Shown piece after piece: positions 1 to 6,088 of a stretch of 6,287 nt of DNA; positions within the stretch are counted from its first letter, which is position 1, and every line of letters starts with the position of its first letter. The stretch lies in assembly GCA_903921835.1 (NCBI GenBank), contig CAIXRL010000789.1, positions 1 to 6,287 on the forward strand, given 5' to 3'. Source of the DNA: Candidatus Eiseniibacteriota bacterium (GTDB lineage: Bacteria > Eisenbacteria > RBG-16-71-46). The notes under the pieces were generated by a model. It was given only the letters and a program-made list of their open reading frames with translations, ran no database searches and was not told the DNA's origin. A program made the translations under genes and the position numbers.

Positions 1-600
1 CTGGTCCGGGTGGTGCTCCATCCGCTCAACATGACGAGCATGAAGAGCATGCGCTCCATGCAGCGGCTGAAGCCGGAGATGGACCGCATCAAGGACAAGT
101 TCAAGGACGACCCGCAGGCGCAGAACGCCGCGACGATGGCGCTGTACAAGGAGAACGGCGTGAACCCGGCGGGCGGCTGCCTGCCAATGGTTCTGCAGAT
201 GCCGCTGTTCTTCGCAATGTACGCCGTGATCTTCAACGCGATCGACCTGCGCCAGGCCCCGTTCCTGGGCTGGATCCACGATCTCTCGACCCCGGATCAG
301 CTGTTCATGATCCACGGTCTTCCCATTGTTGGCAGTTTCCCAATCCGGCTCCTGCCCCTGCTCATGGCGGGATCGGGCTTCCTCTCCCAGCGGTTCACTC
401 CGACCGACCCACAGCAGGCGCCGACCATGTACATGATGAACATCGTCATGCTCGGCATCTTCTATCCCATGCCGTCGGGTCTGGTGCTGTACTGGACCGT
501 CATGAACGTGCTCACGGCCATTCAGCAGTGGCTGGCGATGCGCGGAGATGACGGTGTGGTGGTGGCCGCGGAAGCTCCACGGAAGGGCAGCCGGCGCTGA
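1..600 (+). CDS. yidC: Membrane protein insertase YidC, C-terminal part (5' end outside window)
   Basis: The frame is open from base 1 and ends at TGA 598-600, giving 199 residues of the conserved YidC/Oxa1/Alb3 insertase domain. The third visible residue, Arg (codon 7-9), in 'LVRVVLHPL' matches the groove arginine of E. coli YidC (R366 in 'VRGIMYPL'). A cytoplasmic helical hairpin follows (residues about 11-55, with 'MQRLKPEMDRIKDKFKDDP'), then 'GVNPAGGCLPMVLQMPLF', the periplasmic 'DLRQAPFLGWIHDLS', further membrane helices, and 'PMPSGLVLYWTVMN' near the end. All are family hallmarks. The tail is short and basic (APRKGSRR), as expected for a ribosome-contacting C terminus. YidC inserts inner-membrane proteins alone or with SecYEG. 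The periplasmic domain and true start lie upstream of the window; the GTG at base 10 is an internal codon, not a start. Next to jag, this is the classical oxa1/spoIIIJ-jag pair. Confidence 0.97.
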   Translation: MVRVVLHPLNMTSMKSMRSMQRLKPEMDRIKDKFKDDPQAQNAATMALYKENGVNPAGGCLPMVLQMPLFFAMYAVIFNAIDLRQAPFLGWIHDLSTPDQLFMIHGLPIVGSFPIRLLPLLMAGSGFLSQRFTPTDPQQAPTMYMMNIVMLGIFYPMPSGLVLYWTVMNVLTAIQQWLAMRGDDGVVVAAEAPRKGSRR

Positions 601-842
601 TTCCGGTGCTCGAGCATTCGGCGTGGCAGGCGGGGCGCGCGCCGAAGTAAGCTGACCCGTCGTTCACTCACAGCCTCTTCCGGCCGCGCACGCGACGCGC
701 GCTGGCGGCTCGTTCCGAGCGCCGCGCGAATCCGCCGCGCCGAGAGGGCATACATCATCCGGTCCGTTCGCTGACGCCATTCCGGCGCGCCTCAGGGCTG
801 CGCCTCCATCCGGCGAAAGGCGTCCGAAAAACGGGGACATCC
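601..842. other. yidC-jag intergenic region, no gene seen
   Basis: This 242-base spacer has no open frame that resembles a protein. It contains one modest hairpin soon after yidC (arms 617-623 and 640-646, TTCGGCG/CGCCGAA, 16-base loop) with no T-run behind it, so it is not a convincing terminator. The AT-richest patch (about 749-758, GCATACATCA) could hold a -10 element, but no -35 sits at the right distance. Readthrough from yidC into jag is the simplest model; a separate jag promoter cannot be excluded. Confidence 0.5.
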
Positions 843-845
843 ATG
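833..845 (+). promoter_or_regulatory. Ribosome-binding site and start of jag
   Basis: GGGGA (833-837) lies five bases before ATG 843-845. This is a moderate Shine-Dalgarno sequence with a slightly short spacer. It sits inside a small possible hairpin (GTCC 822-825 with GGAC 835-838), which might partly mask it; that stem is only four pairs and may be chance. The start is supported because the encoded N terminus begins directly with the Jag_N domain. Confidence 0.55.
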
Positions 846-2327
846 GGTAAGAGTTCGGTTTACGAGGGCAAGACGTTCGACGAAGCCGTGCAGAAGGGCC
901 TCACGGAGCTGCGCCTGCAGCGCGCCGAAGCGCAGATCACGCGGCTCGAAGAGGGCCGGGGTGGTTTCCTGGGGCTCGGCGCGCGGCCGTTCAAGGTCAG
1001 TGTCAGCCGGCGTCCAGGCGGCGTCGTGCGCGAGCCTGAAGAGACGCAGGAGCATCGTGTCGGCGGCCGGCGTGACGAACGGCGCAGTCGTGGCGGTCGC
1101 GATCGCGGGGAACGCGAAGGTGGCGGGCGCGATCGCAAGCGCGACGAGCGCAAGGACGAGCGCAAGGACTCGCGCCGCGGTGCGCAGCCGGCGCCGGCGC
1201 AGGGCGCTCCGCGTGCGGAAGCCCGCAGCGAGACCCGTGGCGAGGGCCGCAGCGAAGGTCGCAGCGAGGGCCGCAGCGAAGGTCGCAGCGAGGGCCGCGG
1301 CGAGGGCCGTCGCAATGGCCGCAAGCGCGAGGAGCGCCGTCCCGACCGGCGCGACGAGCGTCCGGCGTCGGCCGCGCCGGTCGAGCTGAACCGTCCGCCC
1401 GTTGTGGACGACGAGGAGTTCGATGACGTCGCGCCGGCCGCAGCCGGCCCGGGCGCGCTCGCCGAGAGCGAGGAGAGCGGGGACGCGCGTCGCCGTCGCC
1501 GGCGGGGTCGTCGCGGTGGCCGTGGCCGGCGTCGTGGCGGGCCCGAGGGGGACTCGAACGAGGACGGTTCGCCCGAGACCGGGGACGCGGCCGCGGTCGC
1601 GCCGGCGGCGCGGTTGCCCAGGCCGTCCGAGGGTCGCGTGAGCGCGCCCGTCCGCGAGCGTGAAGTGACGCCCGAACCAGAGTCGTTCCCCGCGGACGAA
1701 CCCGTGCGCGCGGCGCAGCCCGCGCGTTCCAGCGAGCCGGTGCGTGCGCCCGAACCCGCGCGTCCCACCGAACCCGTTCGCGCTGCGGAGACGTTCCGCA
1801 CGGCGGACCGCGACCACCCGCAGGAGGAGAGCGACATGGGCGCCAGCGAATTGTCCGACCTGAGCAAGAGCGTCACGCTCGAGTTGCTGAAGGCGATGGG
1901 CTTCGAAGCCACGGTGACCGTGGTCGCCGATGGCAATCGCGCGGATGTCACCGTCGAGGTGGAAGATGACGACGAGCTGTTGACCGGAGAGAAGGGCGAG
2001 ACGCGCCAGGCGCTCCAGCACCTGCTCAACCGCTACATCAATCGTGGCGAGGGCTCGCGCTACCATCTGCAGCTCGAGATCAACGACTTCTGGAAGCGCC
2101 GCGAGGTCGAACTCGAGGCGCTGGCCCGCAAGCTCGCGCAGGAGGCCGTCGCGACCAACGCCGAGGTGCGCACGGGCTACCTGAGCTCGCAGGAGCGGCG
2201 GATCGTGCACGTCACGCTCAAGACGGATTCGCGTGTGAAGACGGATTCGGTCGGCGAGGACGTGAAACGCTTCGTGGTGATCGCGCCCGTCGGTTCCGCG
2301 GAACGTTCCGAGGAACTCGCGGGCTGA
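843..2327 (+). CDS. jag: Jag/KhpB-type RNA-binding protein (Jag_N, KH, R3H) with long Arg-rich linker
   Basis: This is a 494-residue protein. Residues about 3-52 are the Jag_N domain ('EGKTFDEAVQKGLTEL', 'GGFLGLGARPFKVSV'). Residues about 335-410 form a KH domain whose nucleic-acid loop is G382-E-K-G385. Residues about 411-475 form an R3H domain with the signature R452-R-I-V-H456, followed by 'DSVGEDVKRFVVIAP', typical of Jag. Family members bind RNA; KhpB pairs with KhpA in Gram-positive bacteria, where it affects cell division and sRNA/mRNA metabolism. That partner is not in the window. Residues about 55-330 are a low-complexity linker rich in Arg, Glu, Gly, Pro and Ala. It includes SEGR repeats (128-155), an acidic stretch (about 189-213), an RGG-like block (216-233) and three EPVRA repeats (286-321). 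B. subtilis Jag is only about 208 residues, so this is far above the usual size. A second strong start inside the gene (ATG 1836) could give a 163-residue KH-R3H form. The family call is firm; the linker's role is unknown. Confidence 0.95.
   Translation: MGKSSVYEGKTFDEAVQKGLTELRLQRAEAQITRLEEGRGGFLGLGARPFKVSVSRRPGGVVREPEETQEHRVGGRRDERRSRGGRDRGEREGGGRDRKRDERKDERKDSRRGAQPAPAQGAPRAEARSETRGEGRSEGRSEGRSEGRSEGRGEGRRNGRKREERRPDRRDERPASAAPVELNRPPVVDDEEFDDVAPAAAGPGALAESEESGDARRRRRRGRRGGRGRRRGGPEGDSNEDGSPETGDAAAVAPAARLPRPSEGRVSAPVREREVTPEPESFPADEPVRAAQPARSSEPVRAPEPARPTEPVRAAETFRTADRDHPQEESDMGASELSDLSKSVTLELLKAMGFEATVTVVADGNRADVTVEVEDDDELLTGEKGETRQALQHLLNRYINRGEGSRYHLQLEINDFWKRREVELEALARKLAQEAVATNAEVRTGYLSSQERRIVHVTLKTDSRVKTDSVGEDVKRFVVIAPVGSAERSEELAG
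1224..1307 (+). repeat. 12-base minisatellite in jag encoding (R)SEGR units
   Basis: Seven in-frame 12-base units (consensus CGCAGCGARGGY) encode RSET-RGEG-RSEG-RSEG-RSEG-RSEG-RGEG (residues 128-155). The middle four form two exact 24-base copies (1248-1271 and 1272-1295), showing recent duplication by slippage or unequal recombination. Because the unit is a multiple of three, gain or loss of copies changes linker length without breaking the frame. Confidence 0.9.
1698..1805 (+). repeat. Degenerate 36-base repeat in jag encoding EPVRA-xxxx-R units
   Basis: Three consecutive 12-residue units each begin EPVRA: EPVRAAQPARSS, EPVRAPEPARPT and EPVRAAETFRTA (residues 286-321). The protein repeat is clearer than the DNA repeat, which has drifted, so it is older than the SEGR block. 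It gives a Pro/Arg/Glu segment, probably extended, between the RGG-like block and the KH domain. Confidence 0.8.
1822..1838 (+). promoter_or_regulatory. Internal ribosome-binding site and ATG within jag
   Basis: A full-length Shine-Dalgarno AGGAGG (1822-1827) sits eight bases before ATG 1836-1838, which is in frame with jag (Met332). It matches the consensus better than the site at the annotated start (GGGGA). Initiation here would make residues 332-494, a 163-residue protein (1836-2327) containing exactly the KH and R3H domains and none of the linker. The sequence shows the site; its use is inferred. The codons involved (Gln-Glu-Glu-Ser-Asp-Met) could also produce this motif by chance. Confidence 0.5.
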
Positions 2328-2348
2328 GACCCGAGCGTAGCCGAAACC

Positions 2349-2387
2349 GGCGCCGGGTCCAGCACGCGGACCCGGCGCCTTCTTCTT
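2349..2387 (+). terminator. Intrinsic terminator after jag
   Basis: A perfect 12-base inverted repeat (GGCGCCGGGTCC 2349-2360, GGACCCGGCGCC 2368-2379) encloses a seven-base loop and is followed directly by TTCTTCTT (2380-2387). It begins 21 bases after the jag stop codon. Stem, short loop and T-rich tail fit rho-independent termination, so the yidC-jag transcript should largely end here and mnmE-mnmG needs its own promoter or readthrough. Confidence 0.88.
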
Positions 2388-2392
2388 GCCAT

Positions 2393-2573
2393 AGCCCGGA
2401 GTATCCATGAACCGCCAGCCGAGAGTGCGAGATATGCGTCAGCGGCAAGAAGCTCGGCAGGCAGCGCCGCAGCCGTGCTGTCCACACGATGAGGACAGCG
2501 GCCGGGCGGGCTTCGCGGTGGATGACGCGCAAGATCGCGCTCGCAGACCGCGGGCTCATGAATACTCCGGGCT
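2393..2573. repeat. 181-base foldback element A (MITE-like)
   Basis: The ends are an 18-base inverted repeat with one mismatch: AGCCCGGAGTATCCATGA (2393-2410) and the complement of TCATGAATACTCCGGGCT (2556-2573). Similarity between the arms continues weakly inward, for example GAGAGTGCGA (2421-2430) against the complement of bases near the right end, so the whole unit looks like a decayed palindrome. A central hairpin is present (GCTGTCC 2477-2483 with GGACAGC 2493-2499). Its first 36 bases recur at the left end of element B, 186 bases on. No transposase is encoded. No target-site duplication is evident: the left flank is GCCAT and the right flank GGAGT. A non-autonomous miniature transposable element or an extragenic palindromic repeat are both possible. 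Confidence 0.7.
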
Positions 2574-2578
2574 GGAGT

Positions 2579-2759
2579 GACCCGGACGATCCATAAACCG
2601 CCAGCCGAGAGTGCAGGGTGGGGCGCGGCGACAGGGCGCGCGAGCGGGTTGCGCCGCAGGTGCGGCGCGAGGCACGCCGGGGCGCGGCCCGCTGCGCGCG
2701 CCCTGTCGCCGCGCCCCGGGACCGTGCTCTCGGGTGGCGGTTCGTGAGCGGGCCGGGCT
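2579..2759. repeat. 181-base foldback element B (MITE-like), abutting mnmE
   Basis: This element has the same length and orientation as element A and starts five bases after it. Bases 2581-2614 match 2395-2428 of A at 31 of 34 positions. The right end, read in complement (2759 back to 2736), matches the 24-base left end of A at 17 positions, with the outer AGCCCGG and inner AACCGCC blocks exact. The word GCGCCGCAG occurs at nearly the same internal offset in both (2464-2472 and 2651-2659), but the remaining interior does not align by eye. The right boundary is three bases before the mnmE GTG. Homology of the ends is directly visible; mobility is inferred. Confidence 0.68.
2596..2742. repeat. 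Long imperfect inverted repeat / hairpin inside element B
   Basis: Nested arms share one centre near base 2669. AACCGCCA (2596-2603) pairs with 2735-2742 and CCGAGAG (2605-2611) with 2727-2733. After an internal loop there is a perfect 23-base stem (2620-2642 with 2695-2717; core GGGGCGCGGCGACAGGGC). One bulged base separates it from six more pairs (2643-2648 with 2688-2693). The loop carries its own hairpin (GCGCCGC 2651-2657, GCGGCGC 2662-2668). In RNA this would be a very stable structure ending about 20 bases before the mnmE start; in DNA it could extrude as a cruciform. Confidence 0.88.
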
Positions 2760-2762
2760 GAC

Positions 2763-4115
2763 GTGAGCCTCGCGTTCGACGACACCATCGCCGCCATCGC
2801 CACGCCCGTAGGCGAGGCGGGCCTGGCGGTCGTGCGCGTGAGCGGTCCCCGGGCGCTGGCGATCGCGGACGCGGTCTTTCGCGGCCGTGGGGCGCTCGCC
2901 AGCGCCGCGGGGCACACGCTGCATCATGGCTGGCTCGGCGCGCCGGCGCGCGTGGACGAAACGGTCGCGGCGGTCTTCCGCGCGCCGGCGTCGTACACGC
3001 GCGAGGACGTGGTGGAGTTCTCCTGCCACGGTGGCCGGTTGCCCGCGCGTCGGGCGCTCGAGTTGCTGCTCGCCGCCGGCGCGCGCCTGGCGCGCCCGGG
3101 CGAGTTCACGCTGCGCGCGTTCCTGAGCGGGAGGCTCGACCTGCTGCAGGCCGAGGCGGTCGCCGAGTTGATCCACGCCCGCAGCGACGCGATGCACCGC
3201 GCCGCGCTCTCTCGCCTGGCGGGCGAGCTCTCACGCGAGCTGGCCGCGCGACTCGACGAGGTGACCGACATGGTCGCCGAGGTCGAGGCGCGGGTGGATT
3301 TCGCCGAGGACGTGGGCGGCATCGAGGTGCCGGCCGCAGTGATCGCGCGCATGGGCGAGGTGCGCGCCTCGCTCGCCGCCCACCTCGCGGGCGCCGCGTG
3401 GGGCCGGGCGATGCGCGAGGGAGTTCAGGTGGCGATCGCGGGGGCGCCCAACGCGGGCAAGTCGTCGCTCTTCAACCGGCTCGTGGGCGAGGATCGCGCC
3501 ATCGTCGCCTCGGGCCCCGGCACCACGCGCGACCGCGTGAGCGCCACCGTCGAGTGGGAGGGCGTGCTGTTCACGCTCTCGGACACGGCGGGCCTGCGCG
3601 ACTCCGACGACGAGATCGAGAATCTCGGCATCGCCCGCGCGCGCGCCGCGCTGGCGGCGAGCCGCGTGGTGCTCTGGGTGGTGGACGGCGCCGCACCGGT
3701 GTTCGCCGAGGCGCCCGCGGCAGCCGAGGACCGGCGCGTGGTCGTCGCGCTCAACAAGTGCGACCTCGCGCCCGCGGCGGCGGAGACCGTGGCGCGTGCC
3801 GTCGCCGGCGCCGCGGCCGTGGTGCGCGTGAGCGCGCTCGGTGGCGAGGGCGTGGACGCGCTGGTTGCCGCGATCGTCCGCGCCGCGGGCTTCGAACCCG
3901 GCGACGTGATCGCGAGCGAGCGCCAGGCGCACGATCTCGCCTGCGCCTGCGAGGCGCTGGCGCGCGCCGAAGCGTGCGGCCGCGATGGCGCGCCGGGCGA
4001 GATCGTGGCGCTCGAGTTGCGTGCGGCGATGGCCGCGCTGGAGGAGCTCCTCGGCGTGCGCGTGGGCGAGGACGTGCTCGATCGCATCTTCTCGCGCTTC
4101 TGCGTGGGCAAGTGA
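2763..4115 (+). CDS. mnmE: tRNA uridine-5-carboxymethylaminomethyl modification GTPase MnmE (TrmE)
   Basis: This is a 450-residue protein (E. coli 454). The N-terminal folate-binding domain shows 'DDTIAAIATPVGEAGLAVVRVSG', 'YTREDVVEFSCHGG' and 'ARPGEFTLRAFLSGRLDLLQAEAV'. A helical domain surrounds an inserted G domain with GAPNAGKS (227-234), GTTRD (253-257), DTAGL (274-278), NKCD (331-334) and SAL (357-359). Glu286 corresponds to catalytic E282 of E. coli, and Asn230 to the potassium-coordinating asparagine. The protein ends in FCVGK with Cys447, the conserved C-terminal cysteine. With MnmG it modifies wobble U34 of tRNAs using methylene-THF and glycine or ammonium. The GTG start is forced: an in-frame TGA lies at 2745-2747 and the conserved 'DDTI' begins at residue 6. 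No clear Shine-Dalgarno precedes it, because element B ends three bases upstream. The gene overlaps mnmG by one base. Confidence 0.98.
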   Translation: MSLAFDDTIAAIATPVGEAGLAVVRVSGPRALAIADAVFRGRGALASAAGHTLHHGWLGAPARVDETVAAVFRAPASYTREDVVEFSCHGGRLPARRALELLLAAGARLARPGEFTLRAFLSGRLDLLQAEAVAELIHARSDAMHRAALSRLAGELSRELAARLDEVTDMVAEVEARVDFAEDVGGIEVPAAVIARMGEVRASLAAHLAGAAWGRAMREGVQVAIAGAPNAGKSSLFNRLVGEDRAIVASGPGTTRDRVSATVEWEGVLFTLSDTAGLRDSDDEIENLGIARARAALAASRVVLWVVDGAAPVFAEAPAAAEDRRVVVALNKCDLAPAAAETVARAVAGAAAVVRVSALGGEGVDALVAAIVRAAGFEPGDVIASERQAHDLACACEALARAEACGRDGAPGEIVALELRAAMAALEELLGVRVGEDVLDRIFSRFCVGK

Positions 4116-6004
4116 TGGCGGACAATGCCAGCCCCGGGGGCGCCCCGCGCGACGGCCGCTGGGACGTCGTGGTGGTGGGCGCGGGCCACGCCGGCTGCGA
4201 GGCGGCGCACGCCTGCGCCCGCATGGGACTCGCGACGGCGCTGCTCACCGTGCGGTGCGGGGACATCGCGCGCATGTCGTGCAACCCCGCGATCGGCGGG
4301 GTCGCCAAGGGCCACATGGTGCGCGAGATCGACGCCATGGGCGGCGTCATGGGGCGCATCACCGATCGCGCGGGCATCCAGTTCAAGACCCTGAACCGCA
4401 GCCGCGGCCCCGCGGTGTGGTCGCCGCGCGCGCAGTGCGACAAGGCGCTCTACTCGGCCGAAATGCGCCGGCTCCTCGCGGGGCTCGCGGGGCTCGACAT
4501 CGTCGAGGGCGTCGCGAATCGCGTGCGACGCGCGAACGGACGCGTCGCGGGCGTCGAGCTGGCCGATGGCCGCGTGCTCGAATGCCGCGCGCTGGTGGTG
4601 ACGCCCGGCACGTTCCTCAATGGGCTCATCCATATCGGTGCGCGCCAGGTTGCGGGCGGCCGGATCGGCGAGCACGCGTCGCGGGCGCTGAGCGAATGCC
4701 TGGGCGAGCTCGGGTTCGAGCGCGGGCGGCTCAAGACGGGAACGCCGCCGCGGTTGCGCCGGGATTCGATCGCGTGGGACGTGCTCGAGGAGGCGCCCGG
4801 CGACGAGCCGCCGCTGCCGTTCTCGCATTGGACGGAGCGGCTCGACCTCGAGCAGGTGCTGTGCTGGCGAACGCGCACCAACGCCGCAACGCACGCTGTG
4901 GTCCGCGAGAACATCGGGCGCTCGCCGCTGTATTCGGGCGCGATCCAGGGCACGGGGCCACGCTACTGCCCGTCGCTGGAAGACAAGGTCATGCGTTTCC
5001 CAGAGCGCGACACGCACCACATCTTCCTCGAGCCCGAGGGGCGGGACGTGGAGGAGATCTACGTCAACGGCGTCTCGACGAGCATGCCCGAGGACGTGCA
5101 GCTCGCGTTCGTGCGGACGATCCACGGGCTCGAGCGGGCGGAGATGATCCGTCCCGGCTACGCGGTCGAGTATGATTTCGTGCTGCCGCACCAGCTGCGG
5201 CCGACGCTCGAGACGAAGCTCGTGCCCGGTCTCTACCTCGCCGGCCAGATCTGCGGCACGTCGGGTTACGAGGAGGCGGCCGCGCAGGGATTCGTCGCCG
5301 GAGTCAACGCCGCGCTCGCGCTCACGGGGCGCGAGCCGTTCGTGCTGCGGCGCGACGAGGCATACGTGGGCGTGCTCGTGGACGATCTGGTGACGCGCGA
5401 GCACCGCGAGCCCTACCGCATGTTCACCTCCGCCGCGGAGCACAGGCTGCTGCTGCGAGCGGACAACGCCGACGAGCGGCTCGCTGCCCACGGGCTCGCG
5501 CTCGGGCTGCTCGACGCGGCGCAGATGGCGCACGTGCGCAATCGCTACGCCGCGCTGGCCGCCGAGGAGCGCCGGCTCGCGCGGGTCAGCGTGCGCGTTC
5601 CCGCGGGCGTACCCGGCGGCGCGGATCGCAGCGTGCGCGCGGTGGAGTTCCTCGCGCGGCCGGAGGGCACGTTCGCGGGCCTGGCTGCGCTCGGCGTCGA
5701 GTCCGTGCTGGATGCGCGGTCGCGCGATGCGCTCGAGGTGCGGCTCAAGTACAGCGGCTACATCGAGCGCCAGGGCAAGACCGCCGCGGCGGGAGCGGCG
5801 CTCGAGCGCGTGCGGCTCGCGGAATCGTTGTGGGACGCCGAGCTCTCCGGGCTCTCGCGCGAGGCGCGGGAGAAGCTCAGGCGCTGGCGGCCCGCGAACG
5901 TGGCGCAGGCCGCGCGGATCGCGGGCGTTTCTCCCGCCGACGTGGGCGTGCTGCTCGTGTACGCGAAGCGGCACGCCGCGCAGGAGAGCCGCGCGAGCGA
6001 TTGA
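4115..6004 (+). CDS. mnmG: tRNA uridine-5-carboxymethylaminomethyl modification enzyme MnmG (GidA)
   Basis: The protein has 629 residues, the same length as E. coli MnmG. The FAD-binding motif is 'VVVVGAGHAGCEAA' (GAGHAG at 22-27). Family signatures follow: 'MSCNPAIGGVAKGH' with Cys56 (E. coli C47), 'GRLKTGTPPR' (204-213), 'GTGPRYCPSLEDKVMRF' with Cys285 (E. coli C277), 'SGYEEAAAQG' (383-392) and, in the C-terminal helical MnmE/tRNA-binding domain, 'KYSGYIERQ' (545-553). MnmG supplies the FAD chemistry of the MnmEG complex that modifies U34 of tRNA. The start is ATG 4115-4117, sharing one base with the mnmE stop (TGATG). It has no strong Shine-Dalgarno, so translational coupling to mnmE is likely. 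The reading frame stays open 239 codons further upstream, but those codons lie inside mnmE in another frame and encode Arg/Gly-rich nonsense, so the longer version is rejected. Confidence 0.98.
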   Translation: MADNASPGGAPRDGRWDVVVVGAGHAGCEAAHACARMGLATALLTVRCGDIARMSCNPAIGGVAKGHMVREIDAMGGVMGRITDRAGIQFKTLNRSRGPAVWSPRAQCDKALYSAEMRRLLAGLAGLDIVEGVANRVRRANGRVAGVELADGRVLECRALVVTPGTFLNGLIHIGARQVAGGRIGEHASRALSECLGELGFERGRLKTGTPPRLRRDSIAWDVLEEAPGDEPPLPFSHWTERLDLEQVLCWRTRTNAATHAVVRENIGRSPLYSGAIQGTGPRYCPSLEDKVMRFPERDTHHIFLEPEGRDVEEIYVNGVSTSMPEDVQLAFVRTIHGLERAEMIRPGYAVEYDFVLPHQLRPTLETKLVPGLYLAGQICGTSGYEEAAAQGFVAGVNAALALTGREPFVLRRDEAYVGVLVDDLVTREHREPYRMFTSAAEHRLLLRADNADERLAAHGLALGLLDAAQMAHVRNRYAALAAEERRLARVSVRVPAGVPGGADRSVRAVEFLARPEGTFAGLAALGVESVLDARSRDALEVRLKYSGYIERQGKTAAAGAALERVRLAESLWDAELSGLSREAREKLRRWRPANVAQAARIAGVSPADVGVLLVYAKRHAAQESRASD

Positions 6005-6061
6005 CGATGGGGGCTCGGCGCCGCCCCGCGGGTCGCGGCCGGCGGCTGGCGCACTGGGGCT

Positions 6062-6088
6062 GGTGCACGGCGGCTGACGGCGTGCACC
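6062..6088. terminator. Hairpin after mnmG, possible weak terminator
   Basis: An eight-base inverted repeat (GGTGCACG 6062-6069, CGTGCACC 6081-6088) with an 11-base loop lies 57 bases after the mnmG stop. It contains two palindromic GTGCAC words. No T-run follows, so intrinsic termination is doubtful. It may be a transcript-end stabiliser, a protein-binding site or chance in GC-rich DNA. Confidence 0.3.

Noticed and set aside
617..646. Hairpin after yidC as a terminator
   Set aside because: Only seven firm pairs with a 16-base loop and no following T-run.
1224..1307. CRISPR array, suggested by regularly spaced short repeats
   Set aside because: The units are contiguous 12-base coding repeats without spacers and in frame with jag.
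792..2408. 538- and 389-codon reverse-strand frames opposite jag
   Set aside because: They mirror the Arg/Gly/Ala-rich linker codons and show only low-complexity sequence such as repeated Ala-Thr or Ser-Arg-Pro; no independent start signals or domains.
2407..2580. 57-residue + strand ORF starting at ATG 2407 inside element A
   Set aside because: It runs from one terminal repeat to the other, has no Shine-Dalgarno, and its composition (Arg/Ala/Gln-rich) looks like translated repeat DNA. It could be annotated as a hypothetical protein but I see no support.
2561..2600. TATA-like words (GAATAC, CATAAA) as a mnmE promoter
   Set aside because: No -35 hexamer lies 16-18 bases upstream of either; the words are part of the repeat ends.
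2177..3197. Reverse-strand frames crossing the jag-mnmE spacer (246 and 213 codons)
   Set aside because: They span the foldback elements and the antisense of mnmE; the repeated 'LSAGG(L/S)WI' peptide comes simply from the two copies of the element end.
3398..4114. Open frame extending mnmG 239 codons upstream (868-residue version)
   Set aside because: It lies wholly within mnmE in another frame, encodes Arg/Gly-rich nonsense, and the FAD-binding N terminus of MnmG begins just after ATG 4115.
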